From NCBI GenBank assembly GCA_002862585.1, contig PKDP01000072.1, positions 1-16,403 on the forward strand: a DNA stretch of 16,403 bases. Reading direction: 5' to 3'. Source of the stretch: Flavobacteriales bacterium (GTDB taxonomy: Bacteria > Bacteroidota > Bacteroidia > Flavobacteriales > UBA7312). The notes under the pieces were generated by a model. That model was not told the origin of the DNA, searched no databases, and saw only the letters and a list, made by a program, of their open reading frames with translations. This document shows, piece after piece, positions 7,022-14,221 of this stretch; the stretch's first letter is position 1, and each line of letters begins with the position of its first letter. The position numbers were made by a program, and so were the translations under genes.

Positions 7022-7060
7022 AAAGGAGGAGAAATCAAAATTTTCTCTAGGAAAACCTTT
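7022..7060 (+). promoter_or_regulatory. Possible hairpin masking an orphan Shine-Dalgarno in the nrdB leader
   Basis: AAAGGAGG (7022-7029) is a near-perfect anti-SD match but has no start codon at a usable distance; nrdB starts 51 nt later. AAAGG can pair with CCTTT (7056-7060). Inside it, GGAGAAAT can pair with ATTTTCTC around a CAAA loop with one bulged T. This may be a leader structure, but it is unverified. Confidence 0.3.
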
Positions 7061-7080
7061 CGCTAATTTTAAAATAAAGA

Positions 7081-8064
7081 ATGGTAACAGCTATTGAACC
7101 CATAATGCAAGATAACGCTAACCGATACGTTTTATTTCCAATAGAACACGATGATATTTGGCAATGGTATAAGAAACAGGAAGCTAGTTTTTGGACAGCT
7201 GAGGAGATTGATTTGCATCAAGACTTGGTTGACTGGGAATCAAAATTGAATGATGACGAGCGTTATTTCATCAAGCACATATTAGCATTTTTTGCAGCCA
7301 GTGATGGGATTGTAAATGAGAACTTAGCTGAGAACTTTGTGAACGAAGTTCAGTATACTGAAGCAAAGTTCTTTTACGGTTTTCAAATTATGATGGAGAA
7401 CATTCATTCTGAAACCTATTCTTTATTAATCGATACTTACATAAAAGACAAAAAAGAAAGAACTCAGCTTTTCACAGCTATTGAACATTTTGATGCTATT
7501 AAAAAGAAAGCAGAGTGGGCAATCAAATGGATTGAAAGCGATTCTTTTGCTGAAAGACTGGTGGCCTTCGCAGCTGTTGAAGGGATTTTCTTCTCAGGCT
7601 CTTTTTGTTCTATTTTCTGGCTTAAGAAAAGAGGCTTAATGCCTGGCCTAACGTTCTCCAACGAGCTTATAAGTAGAGATGAAGGTTTGCATTGTGATTT
7701 TGCATGTCATTTGCATAATAACCACCTGATTAATAAGGTTCCCAAAGATAGAATAAAAGAGATAATAGTAGATGCATTAAATATAGAAAGAGAGTTTATC
7801 ATTGAGTCTTTACCAGTAAAATTGATTGGTATGAATTCGGATTTGATGACCAAGTATTTAGAGTTTGTAACTGACCGTCTTTTAGTAGAATTAGGCTGCG
7901 AGAAGGTTTATAATTCTGAAAACCCATTTGATTTCATGGAAATGATTTCCTTAGAAGGGAAAACTAATTTCTTTGAGAAAAGAGTAGGAGATTACCAGAA
8001 AGCGGGAGTTTTAGGTGATTCATCTGATTCAAAAGATAATTTTTCGTTTGGCGACGATTTTTAA
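7081..8064 (+). CDS. nrdB: Ribonucleotide reductase class Ia, beta (radical) subunit
   Basis: This subunit houses the di-iron/tyrosyl radical cofactor that initiates reduction of ribonucleotides to deoxyribonucleotides by NrdA. In the 327-residue protein the metal ligands align as Asp75, Glu106, His109, Glu167, Glu201 and His204, with the radical Tyr at 113 (MENIHSETY). All are present, so this is a Tyr-type enzyme and not a Tyr-less variant. The C-terminal tail ends in SFGDDF, the acidic peptide that docks to NrdA. The sequence is strikingly like eukaryotic R2 (FFAASDGIVNENL, FWLKKRGLMPGLTFSNELISRDEGLH), as known for Bacteroidota. It is first in the nrdB-nrdA operon, behind a long AT-rich leader. 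Confidence 0.97.
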   Translation: MVTAIEPIMQDNANRYVLFPIEHDDIWQWYKKQEASFWTAEEIDLHQDLVDWESKLNDDERYFIKHILAFFAASDGIVNENLAENFVNEVQYTEAKFFYGFQIMMENIHSETYSLLIDTYIKDKKERTQLFTAIEHFDAIKKKAEWAIKWIESDSFAERLVAFAAVEGIFFSGSFCSIFWLKKRGLMPGLTFSNELISRDEGLHCDFACHLHNNHLINKVPKDRIKEIIVDALNIEREFIIESLPVKLIGMNSDLMTKYLEFVTDRLLVELGCEKVYNSENPFDFMEMISLEGKTNFFEKRVGDYQKAGVLGDSSDSKDNFSFGDDF

Positions 8065-8070
8065 AATAAG

Positions 8071-8085
8071 TTACTTAACAAGTAA
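8071..8085 (+). other. Small inverted repeat between nrdB and nrdA
   Basis: TTACTT and AAGTAA flank an AAC spacer in the 33-nt gap between the two genes. There is no T-tract after it, so it is not a terminator. It could affect mRNA processing or translation of nrdA, or be chance. Confidence 0.25.
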
Positions 8086-8097
8086 AAAGTAAAATGG

Positions 8098-10485
8098 ATG
8101 TTTGTAGTAAAAAGAGACGGAAGAAAGGAGTCTATAAAATTTGATAAGATTACGGCTCGAATACAAAAGTTATGTTATGGCTTTAGCGATTTGGTAGAAC
8201 CAACCGCTGTTGCTATGAAAGTAATTGAGGGGATTTATGAAGGAGTAACCACTTCGGAGCTTGATAATTTAGCTGCTGAGGTATCTGCTTCAATGACAAC
8301 GCGTCACCCTGATTATGCTTTATTAGCTTCCAGAATATCGGTTTCAAATTTACACAAAGACACTAAGAAGTCTTTTTCCGAAACGATGGCAGATTTATAC
8401 AACTATGTTAATCCAAAAACACGCAAGAAAGCACCGCTAATTGCAGATGATGTTATCAAAATTATAAAGAAGAATGCAGAGCTTTTAGATTCTACTATCA
8501 TTTACGATAGAGACTTTTGCTACGACTACTTTGGTTTCAAAACATTAGAGCGTTCTTACCTTTTGAGATTAAATGGAAAAATTACTGAAAGACCACAGCA
8601 CATGCTTATGCGTGTAGCTATTGGTATTCACAAAGATGACATACAGTCTGCAATTGAGACTTATGAGTTAATGTCGCAGAAATACTTTACTCACGCTACA
8701 CCTACATTATTTAATGCGGGTACGCCTAAGCCTCAAATGTCGTCTTGCTTTCTCTTAACTATGAAGGACGATAGTATTGATGGTATTTATGATACACTTA
8801 AGCAGTGTGCAAAAATATCTCAATCTGCTGGCGGTATTGGACTAAGCATTCACAATGTGAGAGCTACTGGTTCTTACATTAGAGGAACTAACGGAACGTC
8901 TAACGGAATTGTTCCTATGCTAAGAGTATTTAACGATACAGCACGTTACGTTGATCAAGGTGGCGGTAAGCGTAAAGGCTCATTTGCCATTTACTTAGAA
9001 CCTTGGCATGCTGATGTTTTTGATTTCTTAGATTTAAGAAAAAACCATGGTAAGGAAGAAATGAGAGCAAGAGATTTATTCTTTGCCCTATGGACTCCAG
9101 ATTTATTCATGCAACGTGTAAAAGAAGATGCCGAATGGACTTTAATGTGTCCAAACGAATGTCCAGGTTTAGCAGATACTTACGGAAAAGACTTCGAGAA
9201 ATTATATAAAAAATACGAGAAGGCAGGAAAGGGTAGAAAGACGATTCGAGCAAGAGAATTGTGGGAAAAAGTAGTTGAGTCTCAAGTTGAGACAGGTACG
9301 CCTTACATTCTATACAAAGACGCTTGTAACGAGAAGTCTAACCAAAAGAATTTGGGAACCATTCGTTCGTCGAATTTATGTACTGAAATTATCGAGTATA
9401 CTGCTCCAGATGAGGTTGCTGTTTGTAATCTTGCTTCGATTGCATTACCAATGTTTATCGATGAAGAGAAAAATGTTTTTGACCACGAAAAGTTATATAA
9501 CATTACTCGTGTAATTACTAAAAACTTAAATAAGGTAATTGATAGAAATTATTACCCAGTTGCAGAAGCTAAAAACTCTAACATGCGTCACAGACCAGTA
9601 GGGCTCGGCGTACAAGGTTTAGCAGATGCATTCATCAAACTGCGTTTACCTTTCGATTCTCCAGAGGCGAAAGCGTTGAATGAAGAAATTTTTGAAACCA
9701 TCTATTTTGCTGCTCTTACATCATCAATGGAGTCAGCTAAAGAAGAGGGAGCATACCAAACTTATGAGGGTTCTCCAATCTCGCAAGGTTTGTTCCAGCA
9801 CAACTTATGGGGCAAGAAAGACGAAGAGTTAAGCGGAAGATGGGCTTGGGGTGAACTTAGAAATCAGATAAAGGAAAACGGAGTGCGTAATAGCTTATTG
9901 TTAGCACCTATGCCAACAGCATCTACTTCTCAAATCTTAGGAAATAACGAATGCTTTGAGCCTTACACGTCAAACATTTACACAAGACGTGTATTGTCAG
10001 GTGAGTTTGTCGTAGTAAACAAACACTTACTATTAGATTTAGTACAGTTAGGCTTATGGAATGACGATATGAAAAACGAAATCATTAAGGCTAATGGTTC
10101 TATTCAAGGCATTGAGTCAATTCCTGATAACATTAAAGCTCTTTACAAAACAGTTTGGGAAATTAAGATGAAAGATATCATTGATATGTCAGCAGATAGA
10201 GGACACTTCATTGATCAGTCTCAATCGTTAAACTTATTTATTGAGCAGCCTAATATTGGTAAGATTACGTCAATGCATTTCTACGCTTGGGAGAAAGGTC
10301 TCAAAACAGGAATGTATTACTTAAGAACCAAAGCAGCTACTCAGGCGATACAGTTTACTGTACAAAAACAAGCTAAATCTCAACTCGAACCAGTTGTTGC
10401 TAATAAAGAAGGAGAGTATACCTCTGAAGAAGCCATTGCGTGTTCAATTGACAATCCAGACGATTGTATATCTTGTGGTTCTTAA
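8098..10485 (+). CDS. nrdA: Ribonucleotide reductase class Ia, alpha (catalytic) subunit
   Basis: This is the catalytic subunit that reduces NDPs to dNDPs. The 795-residue protein starts with an ATP-cone (about 1-90, VVKRDGRKESIKFDKI), the allosteric activity site. The redox pair is Cys217 (MSSCFLL) and Cys443 (VCNLASIAL). The active-site triad is Asn426, Cys428 and Glu430 (NLCTE). The stacked radical-transfer tyrosines are Tyr740 and Tyr741 (GMYYLRT). The C-terminal swinging thiols are Cys790 and Cys793, ending in DCISCGS. The loop PMPTASTSQILGNNECFEP is intact. It follows nrdB after 33 nt and is closed by a strong hairpin terminator. An out-of-frame ATG at 8094 overlaps the start and is ignored. 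Confidence 0.97.
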   Translation: MFVVKRDGRKESIKFDKITARIQKLCYGFSDLVEPTAVAMKVIEGIYEGVTTSELDNLAAEVSASMTTRHPDYALLASRISVSNLHKDTKKSFSETMADLYNYVNPKTRKKAPLIADDVIKIIKKNAELLDSTIIYDRDFCYDYFGFKTLERSYLLRLNGKITERPQHMLMRVAIGIHKDDIQSAIETYELMSQKYFTHATPTLFNAGTPKPQMSSCFLLTMKDDSIDGIYDTLKQCAKISQSAGGIGLSIHNVRATGSYIRGTNGTSNGIVPMLRVFNDTARYVDQGGGKRKGSFAIYLEPWHADVFDFLDLRKNHGKEEMRARDLFFALWTPDLFMQRVKEDAEWTLMCPNECPGLADTYGKDFEKLYKKYEKAGKGRKTIRARELWEKVVESQVETGTPYILYKDACNEKSNQKNLGTIRSSNLCTEIIEYTAPDEVAVCNLASIALPMFIDEEKNVFDHEKLYNITRVITKNLNKVIDRNYYPVAEAKNSNMRHRPVGLGVQGLADAFIKLRLPFDSPEAKALNEEIFETIYFAALTSSMESAKEEGAYQTYEGSPISQGLFQHNLWGKKDEELSGRWAWGELRNQIKENGVRNSLLLAPMPTASTSQILGNNECFEPYTSNIYTRRVLSGEFVVVNKHLLLDLVQLGLWNDDMKNEIIKANGSIQGIESIPDNIKALYKTVWEIKMKDIIDMSADRGHFIDQSQSLNLFIEQPNIGKITSMHFYAWEKGLKTGMYYLRTKAATQAIQFTVQKQAKSQLEPVVANKEGEYTSEEAIACSIDNPDDCISCGS

Positions 10486-10508
10486 AGAAACACGATTTAG
10501 TTAGTCAT

Positions 10509-10537
10509 AAAAAAAGCTCGCATTTGCGAGCTTTTTT
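10509..10537. terminator. Bidirectional intrinsic terminator between nrdA and the acyl-CoA dehydrogenase
   Basis: A-tract, GCTCGC, ATTT loop, GCGAGC and T-tract form a perfect hairpin. Both sides carry six or seven A/T, so it can end transcription of nrdA (plus) and of the convergent dehydrogenase gene (minus). Confidence 0.9.
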
Positions 10538-10556
10538 ATTAGTGTATTATTAGTTT

Positions 10557-11735
10557 TTACACAAAAGCGTTTTCACCAGTGATATCTAAGCCAGTGATAA
10601 GCAGATGAATGTCGTGCGTACCTTCATAAGTAACTACAGACTCTAAATTCATCATATGGCGCATAATAGGATACTCGCCAGTAATTCCCATACCACCCAA
10701 CATTTGTCGAGCATCACGAGCAATCTTTAGCGCCATATCTACATTATTTCTTTTACACATGGATATTTGAGCAGACGTTGCTCTACCTTCATTACGAAGA
10801 ACACCCAATCTCCACGTAATAAACTGTGCTTTTGTAATTTCAGTAATCATTTCAGCTAACTTCTTTTGTTGAAGCTGAAAGCCAGCAATAGGTTTGCCAA
10901 ACTGAATGCGTTGTTTAGAATATCTGAGTGCTGTATCGTAGCAATCCATTGCTGCACCGATAGTTCCCCAAGCGATACCGTATCGTGCTGAATCTAAACA
11001 TCCTAGTGGTGCTCCTAAGCCATCTTTATTTGGCAATAGATTTTCCTTTGGTACTTTAACATTGTCAAATACCAATTCACCAGTAGCTGAAGCTCTTAAG
11101 CTCCATTTGTTGTGAGTCTCTGGAGTTGAAAAGCCTTCCATTCCTCTTTCAACAATAAGCCCTTTAATTCGTCCGTCTTCATTCTTAGCCCAAACAATAG
11201 CAATGTCTGCAAAAGGAGAATTGGATATCCACAGTTTCGCTCCGTTAAGCAAATAATGGTCACCCATATCTTTGATATTAGTTACCATTCCTCCAGGATT
11301 GGAGCCAAAATCAGGCTCGGTTAAACCAAAACAACCTACCATTTCGCCACTTGCTAATTTCGGCAAGTATTTTTGACGTTGCTCCTCGTTACCGTACTTG
11401 TATATAGGATACATTACTAATGAGGATTGAACAGATGCTGTTGAACGAATTCCACTATCGCCTCTTTCTAGCTCTTGCATAATCAGTCCGTATGAAATTT
11501 GGTCAAGTCCAGCACCTCCGTATTCGACAGGAATATATGGGCCAAAGGCACCAATTTCTGCTAATCCTGAAATAAGATGACTAGCAAACTCAGCTTTTTG
11601 ACAACTTTCTTCTATGATTGGTGACACCTCTCTTTTAACCCAATCACGTGCTGCATCACGAACGAGCTTATGCTCTTCAGTCAGTAAGTCATCGAGTTGA
11701 AAATAGTCTGGTGCTTGAAATAAATCTGTTGACAT
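10557..11735 (-). CDS. gcdH: Glutaryl-CoA dehydrogenase-like acyl-CoA dehydrogenase
   Basis: This is an FAD enzyme of the acyl-CoA dehydrogenase family. The closest match I recall is glutaryl-CoA dehydrogenase, which oxidises and decarboxylates glutaryl-CoA to crotonyl-CoA in lysine and tryptophan breakdown, passing electrons to ETF. Supporting motifs in the 392-residue protein are RSTASVQSSLVM, GCFGLTEPDFGSNP, WSLRASATGE, LDSARYGIAWG, RQMLGGMGITGEY and the C-terminal TYEGTHDIH. The catalytic base is inferred as Glu371, matching the position in human GCDH. The C-terminal ITGENAF also fits. It stands alone, convergent with nrdA and divergent from the lipoprotein gene, and no other lysine-degradation genes are in view. 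Another short-chain acyl-CoA specificity is possible but less likely. Confidence 0.9.
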   Translation of the reverse strand: MSTDLFQAPDYFQLDDLLTEEHKLVRDAARDWVKREVSPIIEESCQKAEFASHLISGLAEIGAFGPYIPVEYGGAGLDQISYGLIMQELERGDSGIRSTASVQSSLVMYPIYKYGNEEQRQKYLPKLASGEMVGCFGLTEPDFGSNPGGMVTNIKDMGDHYLLNGAKLWISNSPFADIAIVWAKNEDGRIKGLIVERGMEGFSTPETHNKWSLRASATGELVFDNVKVPKENLLPNKDGLGAPLGCLDSARYGIAWGTIGAAMDCYDTALRYSKQRIQFGKPIAGFQLQQKKLAEMITEITKAQFITWRLGVLRNEGRATSAQISMCKRNNVDMALKIARDARQMLGGMGITGEYPIMRHMMNLESVVTYEGTHDIHLLITGLDITGENAFV

Positions 11736-11758
11736 AGTGTTTTATATTAAGTGACTAC

Positions 11759-11766
11759 AAAATTAT
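11759..11766 (-). promoter_or_regulatory. -7 box for the glutaryl-CoA dehydrogenase gene
   Basis: TAATTTTG on the minus strand matches TAnnTTTG exactly, 23 nt before the ATG, giving a predicted leader of about 17 nt. No TTG is seen at the usual -33 spacing. Confidence 0.6.
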
Positions 11767-11812
11767 TGAATAATTTAATGATAAATGGCTAAATTGCAAT
11801 AAAATCCATCAG

Positions 11813-12169
11813 ATGAAACAAACGATTTTTATGTTTTTTGTGTTACTGCTTGTAATTTCTTCCTGCAAAAAGGAAGAAATGCCTGAGCCAATAGTAACTC
11901 CTGAACCTCAGGTTATAAACACCTACACTTCCATAAAAAGTATTATTGATAATAACTGCGTGCAATGCCATGCCACAGCTCAAAATGCCTTTATAGCGGA
12001 TTTTACATCATACACCAATATTAGTTCTTATTTAGATAATCCAGATAATACTATGATTGATAGGCTTAATTCCGATGAGGAATTTTATAAGATGCCTCCA
12101 AATGGTGAGCTTTCACAGACAGATAAAGACCTTTTAATTGCATGGATTAATGACGGCTATATTGAGTAG
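11813..12169 (+). CDS. Lipoprotein with a c-type haem-binding motif (CXXCH)
   Basis: This small 118-residue exported lipoprotein has a hydrophobic signal (about 4-14) ending in the lipobox VISSC, with Cys18 as the lipidated residue. A short Pro/Glu-rich linker follows (PEPIVTPEPQ). The mature domain has C49-V-Q-C52-H53, the covalent c-type haem attachment motif. It ends with FYKMPPNG, where Met94 could be the second axial haem ligand, followed by LSQTDKDLLIAWINDG, the closing helix typical of small cytochrome c-like domains. It is therefore probably a membrane-anchored monohaem cytochrome; its electron partners are unknown. Its stop codon touches the ATG of the DUF4271 gene, so the two are likely co-translated, and hemD is two genes on. 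Confidence 0.85.
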   Translation: MKQTIFMFFVLLLVISSCKKEEMPEPIVTPEPQVINTYTSIKSIIDNNCVQCHATAQNAFIADFTSYTNISSYLDNPDNTMIDRLNSDEEFYKMPPNGELSQTDKDLLIAWINDGYIE

Positions 12170-12808
12170 ATGGATTTAATAGCAGACATTTATAATAACC
12201 CAAGGCAAGAGTGGGTCTTTATTCTTTTTTTAATCTTTTTTTCATACATAGCTTTTCTGAAGTATAATTATTTCTCAACCTTTGTTTTAATACTCAAGGC
12301 ACCATTTAGTCAAAAACATGCTAATCAGTTTTTGAGAGAGGAATCCAGATCGTCAAGTAAGTTGTATTTGTTGCCACTTTTTGCTGCCTTTTTATCAATG
12401 TACGTCGTTGCTCAATCCTTTTCTTTATCCTCTTTTATACACCATTTTAGTTGGATTATCTCTTTTCTCTTTTTTAAATATTTGTTTTTAGTTTCTTTAG
12501 CATACATATTTCAGAAAAAATATCAGTTTGAAGAAATAATTTTTCAATCATTTCTATATGAACGAGTAGCCGGTATAATTGTCTTCCCTTTTCTTTTACT
12601 TTTATTTTACAGTAGTATTTCACAAGGCTTATTGCTAGATGGTATTTATACTTTTCTTATTTCATTTACAATCTATAAGATTGTTAGAATGGCTTATTTG
12701 AGTTTTTTTAACTCATCATTTTCTAAAGCACATATAATTATATATCTTTGCACACTTGAAATTCTGCCGTTAATAATCTTATCAAAAAACCTTGGTAAGG
12801 CTTTTTAA
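12170..12808 (+). CDS. DUF4271 family multi-pass membrane protein
   Basis: This 212-residue inner-membrane protein has about six hydrophobic helices, roughly 14-31, 66-84, 92-114, 131-150, 155-176 and 188-206. A charged loop (about 47-65) lies after the first. The composition is very Phe-, Leu- and Ile-rich. Size, topology and position just before hemD match the Bacteroidota DUF4271 family, for which I know no reaction. The ATG follows the lipoprotein stop with no gap (TAG then ATG). A weak CCTT-GGT-AAGG hairpin with a T-tract overlaps its 3' end but is not convincing as a terminator. Confidence 0.8.
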   Translation: MDLIADIYNNPRQEWVFILFLIFFSYIAFLKYNYFSTFVLILKAPFSQKHANQFLREESRSSSKLYLLPLFAAFLSMYVVAQSFSLSSFIHHFSWIISFLFFKYLFLVSLAYIFQKKYQFEEIIFQSFLYERVAGIIVFPFLLLLFYSSISQGLLLDGIYTFLISFTIYKIVRMAYLSFFNSSFSKAHIIIYLCTLEILPLIILSKNLGKAF

Positions 12809-12840
12809 CGGTGCTGTTTATAATTTAAAAATGTTTCTTT

Positions 12841-13596
12841 TTGAAAGAGAATAGAGTTAGAACCATTCTGGTTTCCCAGCCAAAACCCGAGTCAGACAAG
12901 TCGCCTTATTTTAGTTTAGCTAAAAGATGTAACTTAAAGATTGACTTCAGACCATTCATTCATGTTGAAGGCCTGACAGCAAAGGAGTTTCGTCAACAAA
13001 AGATAAGTATATTGAGTCACGATGCTGTTATTTTTACTAGCAAGAACTCAATGGATCACTTCTTTAGAATGTGTGAGGCTACTAGGATTACTGTTCCTGA
13101 AGAAATGAAATACTTCTGTGTTTCTGAAGCCATTGCCTACTACTTACAAAAATACATTACTTACAGAAAGAGAAAAGTATTTATTGGTAAGCAAAAGATA
13201 GAAGATCTTCACCCAGTATTCAAGAAAAATAAGGATAGTAAATTTCTTCTGCCGTGTTCCGATATCTTAAAAGATAGTATTCCTGAATTTTTGGCTGAAA
13301 ACGGATTCGACTTTACTAAAGCTGTTATGTATAACACAGTTTGTAGTGATCTTTCGGATTTGGAAAATGTGTTTTATGATATTTTGGTATTCTACAGTCC
13401 GTCAGGAATTAAGTCGCTTTATCAAAATTACCCAGACTTTAAGCAAAAAAATACTCGAATTGCCGCTTTTGGACCCACAACCTCAAAGGCTGTGGCAGAT
13501 GCTGGATTAAACTTAAACATTAAGGCCCCAAGCCCAGAGTATCCATCCATGACAATGGCATTAGAGCAGTACATTAAAACTGCCAATAAGCGTTAG
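12841..13596 (+). CDS. hemD: Uroporphyrinogen-III synthase
   Basis: This cytosolic enzyme cyclises hydroxymethylbilane with ring-D inversion, an essential step to haem. Sequence conservation is low in the family. The N-terminal ILVSQPKP, SPYFSLAKR, IDFRPFIHVEG, the middle AVIFTSKNSMDHFFR and YFCVSEAIAYYLQKY, and the C-terminal FYSPSGIKSL and IAAFGPTTSKAV are typical of Bacteroidota HemD. The 251-residue length is normal. The start appears to be TTG at 12841. An in-frame TAA lies at 12826-12828 and no ATG or GTG falls between. The nearby ATG at 12831 is out of frame by one base across a T homopolymer. The gene lies between DUF4271 and rnpA, a common neighbourhood in this phylum. Confidence 0.9.
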   Translation: MKENRVRTILVSQPKPESDKSPYFSLAKRCNLKIDFRPFIHVEGLTAKEFRQQKISILSHDAVIFTSKNSMDHFFRMCEATRITVPEEMKYFCVSEAIAYYLQKYITYRKRKVFIGKQKIEDLHPVFKKNKDSKFLLPCSDILKDSIPEFLAENGFDFTKAVMYNTVCSDLSDLENVFYDILVFYSPSGIKSLYQNYPDFKQKNTRIAAFGPTTSKAVADAGLNLNIKAPSPEYPSMTMALEQYIKTANKR

Positions 13597-13607
13597 AATC
13601 TTTTATT

Positions 13608-13985
13608 ATGGCCTTATTTAGTTTTAATAAAAAAGAAAGGCTAAAAAACAAAATAGAAATACAGTCTTTATTTTCAGAGGGCAATCGCTTTTTTGAATAC
13701 CCTTTTAATGTTATATGGAAATTAGATTCTAATTCAGATTCTAACCTTAAGATGGCTGTTAGTGTACCCAAAAAGAAAATCCCTAATGCTACTTATAGGA
13801 ACAAAATAAAACGATTAGTTAGAGAAGCTTTTCGTAAAAATAAGACCATTATTCAGCAATCCCTAGAGGCAAAAAATGTAAAATTACACCTCATGCTTGT
13901 TTATTCACAGTCAAGCATAATATCAATGTCTGAAATAGAAGATAAAATAAGTGTAACTTTACAACGTTTAGCTGAACAGATATGA
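13608..13985 (+). CDS. rnpA: Ribonuclease P protein component
   Basis: This is the protein subunit of RNase P, which helps the catalytic RNA remove 5' leaders from pre-tRNAs. The 125-residue basic protein has the family signature RNKIKRLVREAFR (64-76), preceded by AVSVPKKKIPNATY. The N-terminal KKERLKNKIEIQSLF is also typical. It starts 11 nt after hemD and overlaps yidD by four bases (ATGA), indicating translational coupling. rpmH, its partner in many other phyla, is not adjacent; in Bacteroidota hemD often takes that place. Confidence 0.96.
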   Translation: MALFSFNKKERLKNKIEIQSLFSEGNRFFEYPFNVIWKLDSNSDSNLKMAVSVPKKKIPNATYRNKIKRLVREAFRKNKTIIQQSLEAKNVKLHLMLVYSQSSIISMSEIEDKISVTLQRLAEQI

Positions 13986-14203
13986 GTCAATTATTTTCAG
14001 TTATTTTTCGGGCTTTAATTATGCTTTACAGAGGAGCAATTTCACCATTGTTTTCTACAAGGTGCAGATACACCCCTAGCTGTTCTGAATATGGTCTTCA
14101 AGCTATTGATAAACATGGACCTTTTAAAGGAATGTGGCTAACGCTTAAACGATTAAGCACTTGCCACCCTTGGGGAGGGCATGGACATGATCCAGTTCCT
14201 TAA
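13982..14203 (+). CDS. yidD: Membrane protein insertion efficiency factor YidD
   Basis: This 73-residue membrane-associated protein is thought to assist insertion of proteins by YidC. The family signature is complete: LYRGAISPLF, C28-R-Y-T-P-S-C34-S-E-Y, and the C-terminal C61-H-P-W-G-G-H-G-H-D-P-V-P. A hydrophobic or amphipathic N-terminal stretch covers about residues 4-16. The ATG overlaps the rnpA stop in ATGA, the usual rnpA-yidD coupling. Confidence 0.95.
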   Translation: MSQLFSVIFRALIMLYRGAISPLFSTRCRYTPSCSEYGLQAIDKHGPFKGMWLTLKRLSTCHPWGGHGHDPVP

Positions 14204-14221
14204 TTTTAATATTTTAGATTA

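Larger units (their letters stand above)
6721..7080. promoter_or_regulatory. 360-bp gene-free leader region upstream of nrdB
   Basis: This very AT-rich intergenic region has no convincing gene; a 99-codon minus frame here is low-complexity Phe/Lys/Asn and not credible. It contains three long T-tract/GAAA elements, a consensus DnaA-box-like 9-mer and an AAAGGAGG sequence within a possible hairpin just before nrdB, all listed separately. I found no exact TAnnTTTG on the plus strand. The nearest candidates (TGAATTTG near 6966, TAATTTTA near 7064) each have one mismatch. I see no match to the palindromic NrdR box. Confidence 0.5.

Noticed and set aside
6739..7038. 99-codon minus-strand frame upstream of nrdB
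   Set aside because: Low-complexity Phe/Lys/Asn translation in AT-rich DNA with T-tracts. No family resemblance and no promoter.
8094..8096. ATG four bases before the nrdA start
   Set aside because: It is out of frame with NrdA; the 8098 start gives the conserved ATP-cone N-terminus.
12788..12812. Possible terminator hairpin at the end of the DUF4271 gene
   Set aside because: The stem has only four pairs with a three-base loop and lies within coding sequence. hemD follows closely in the same direction.
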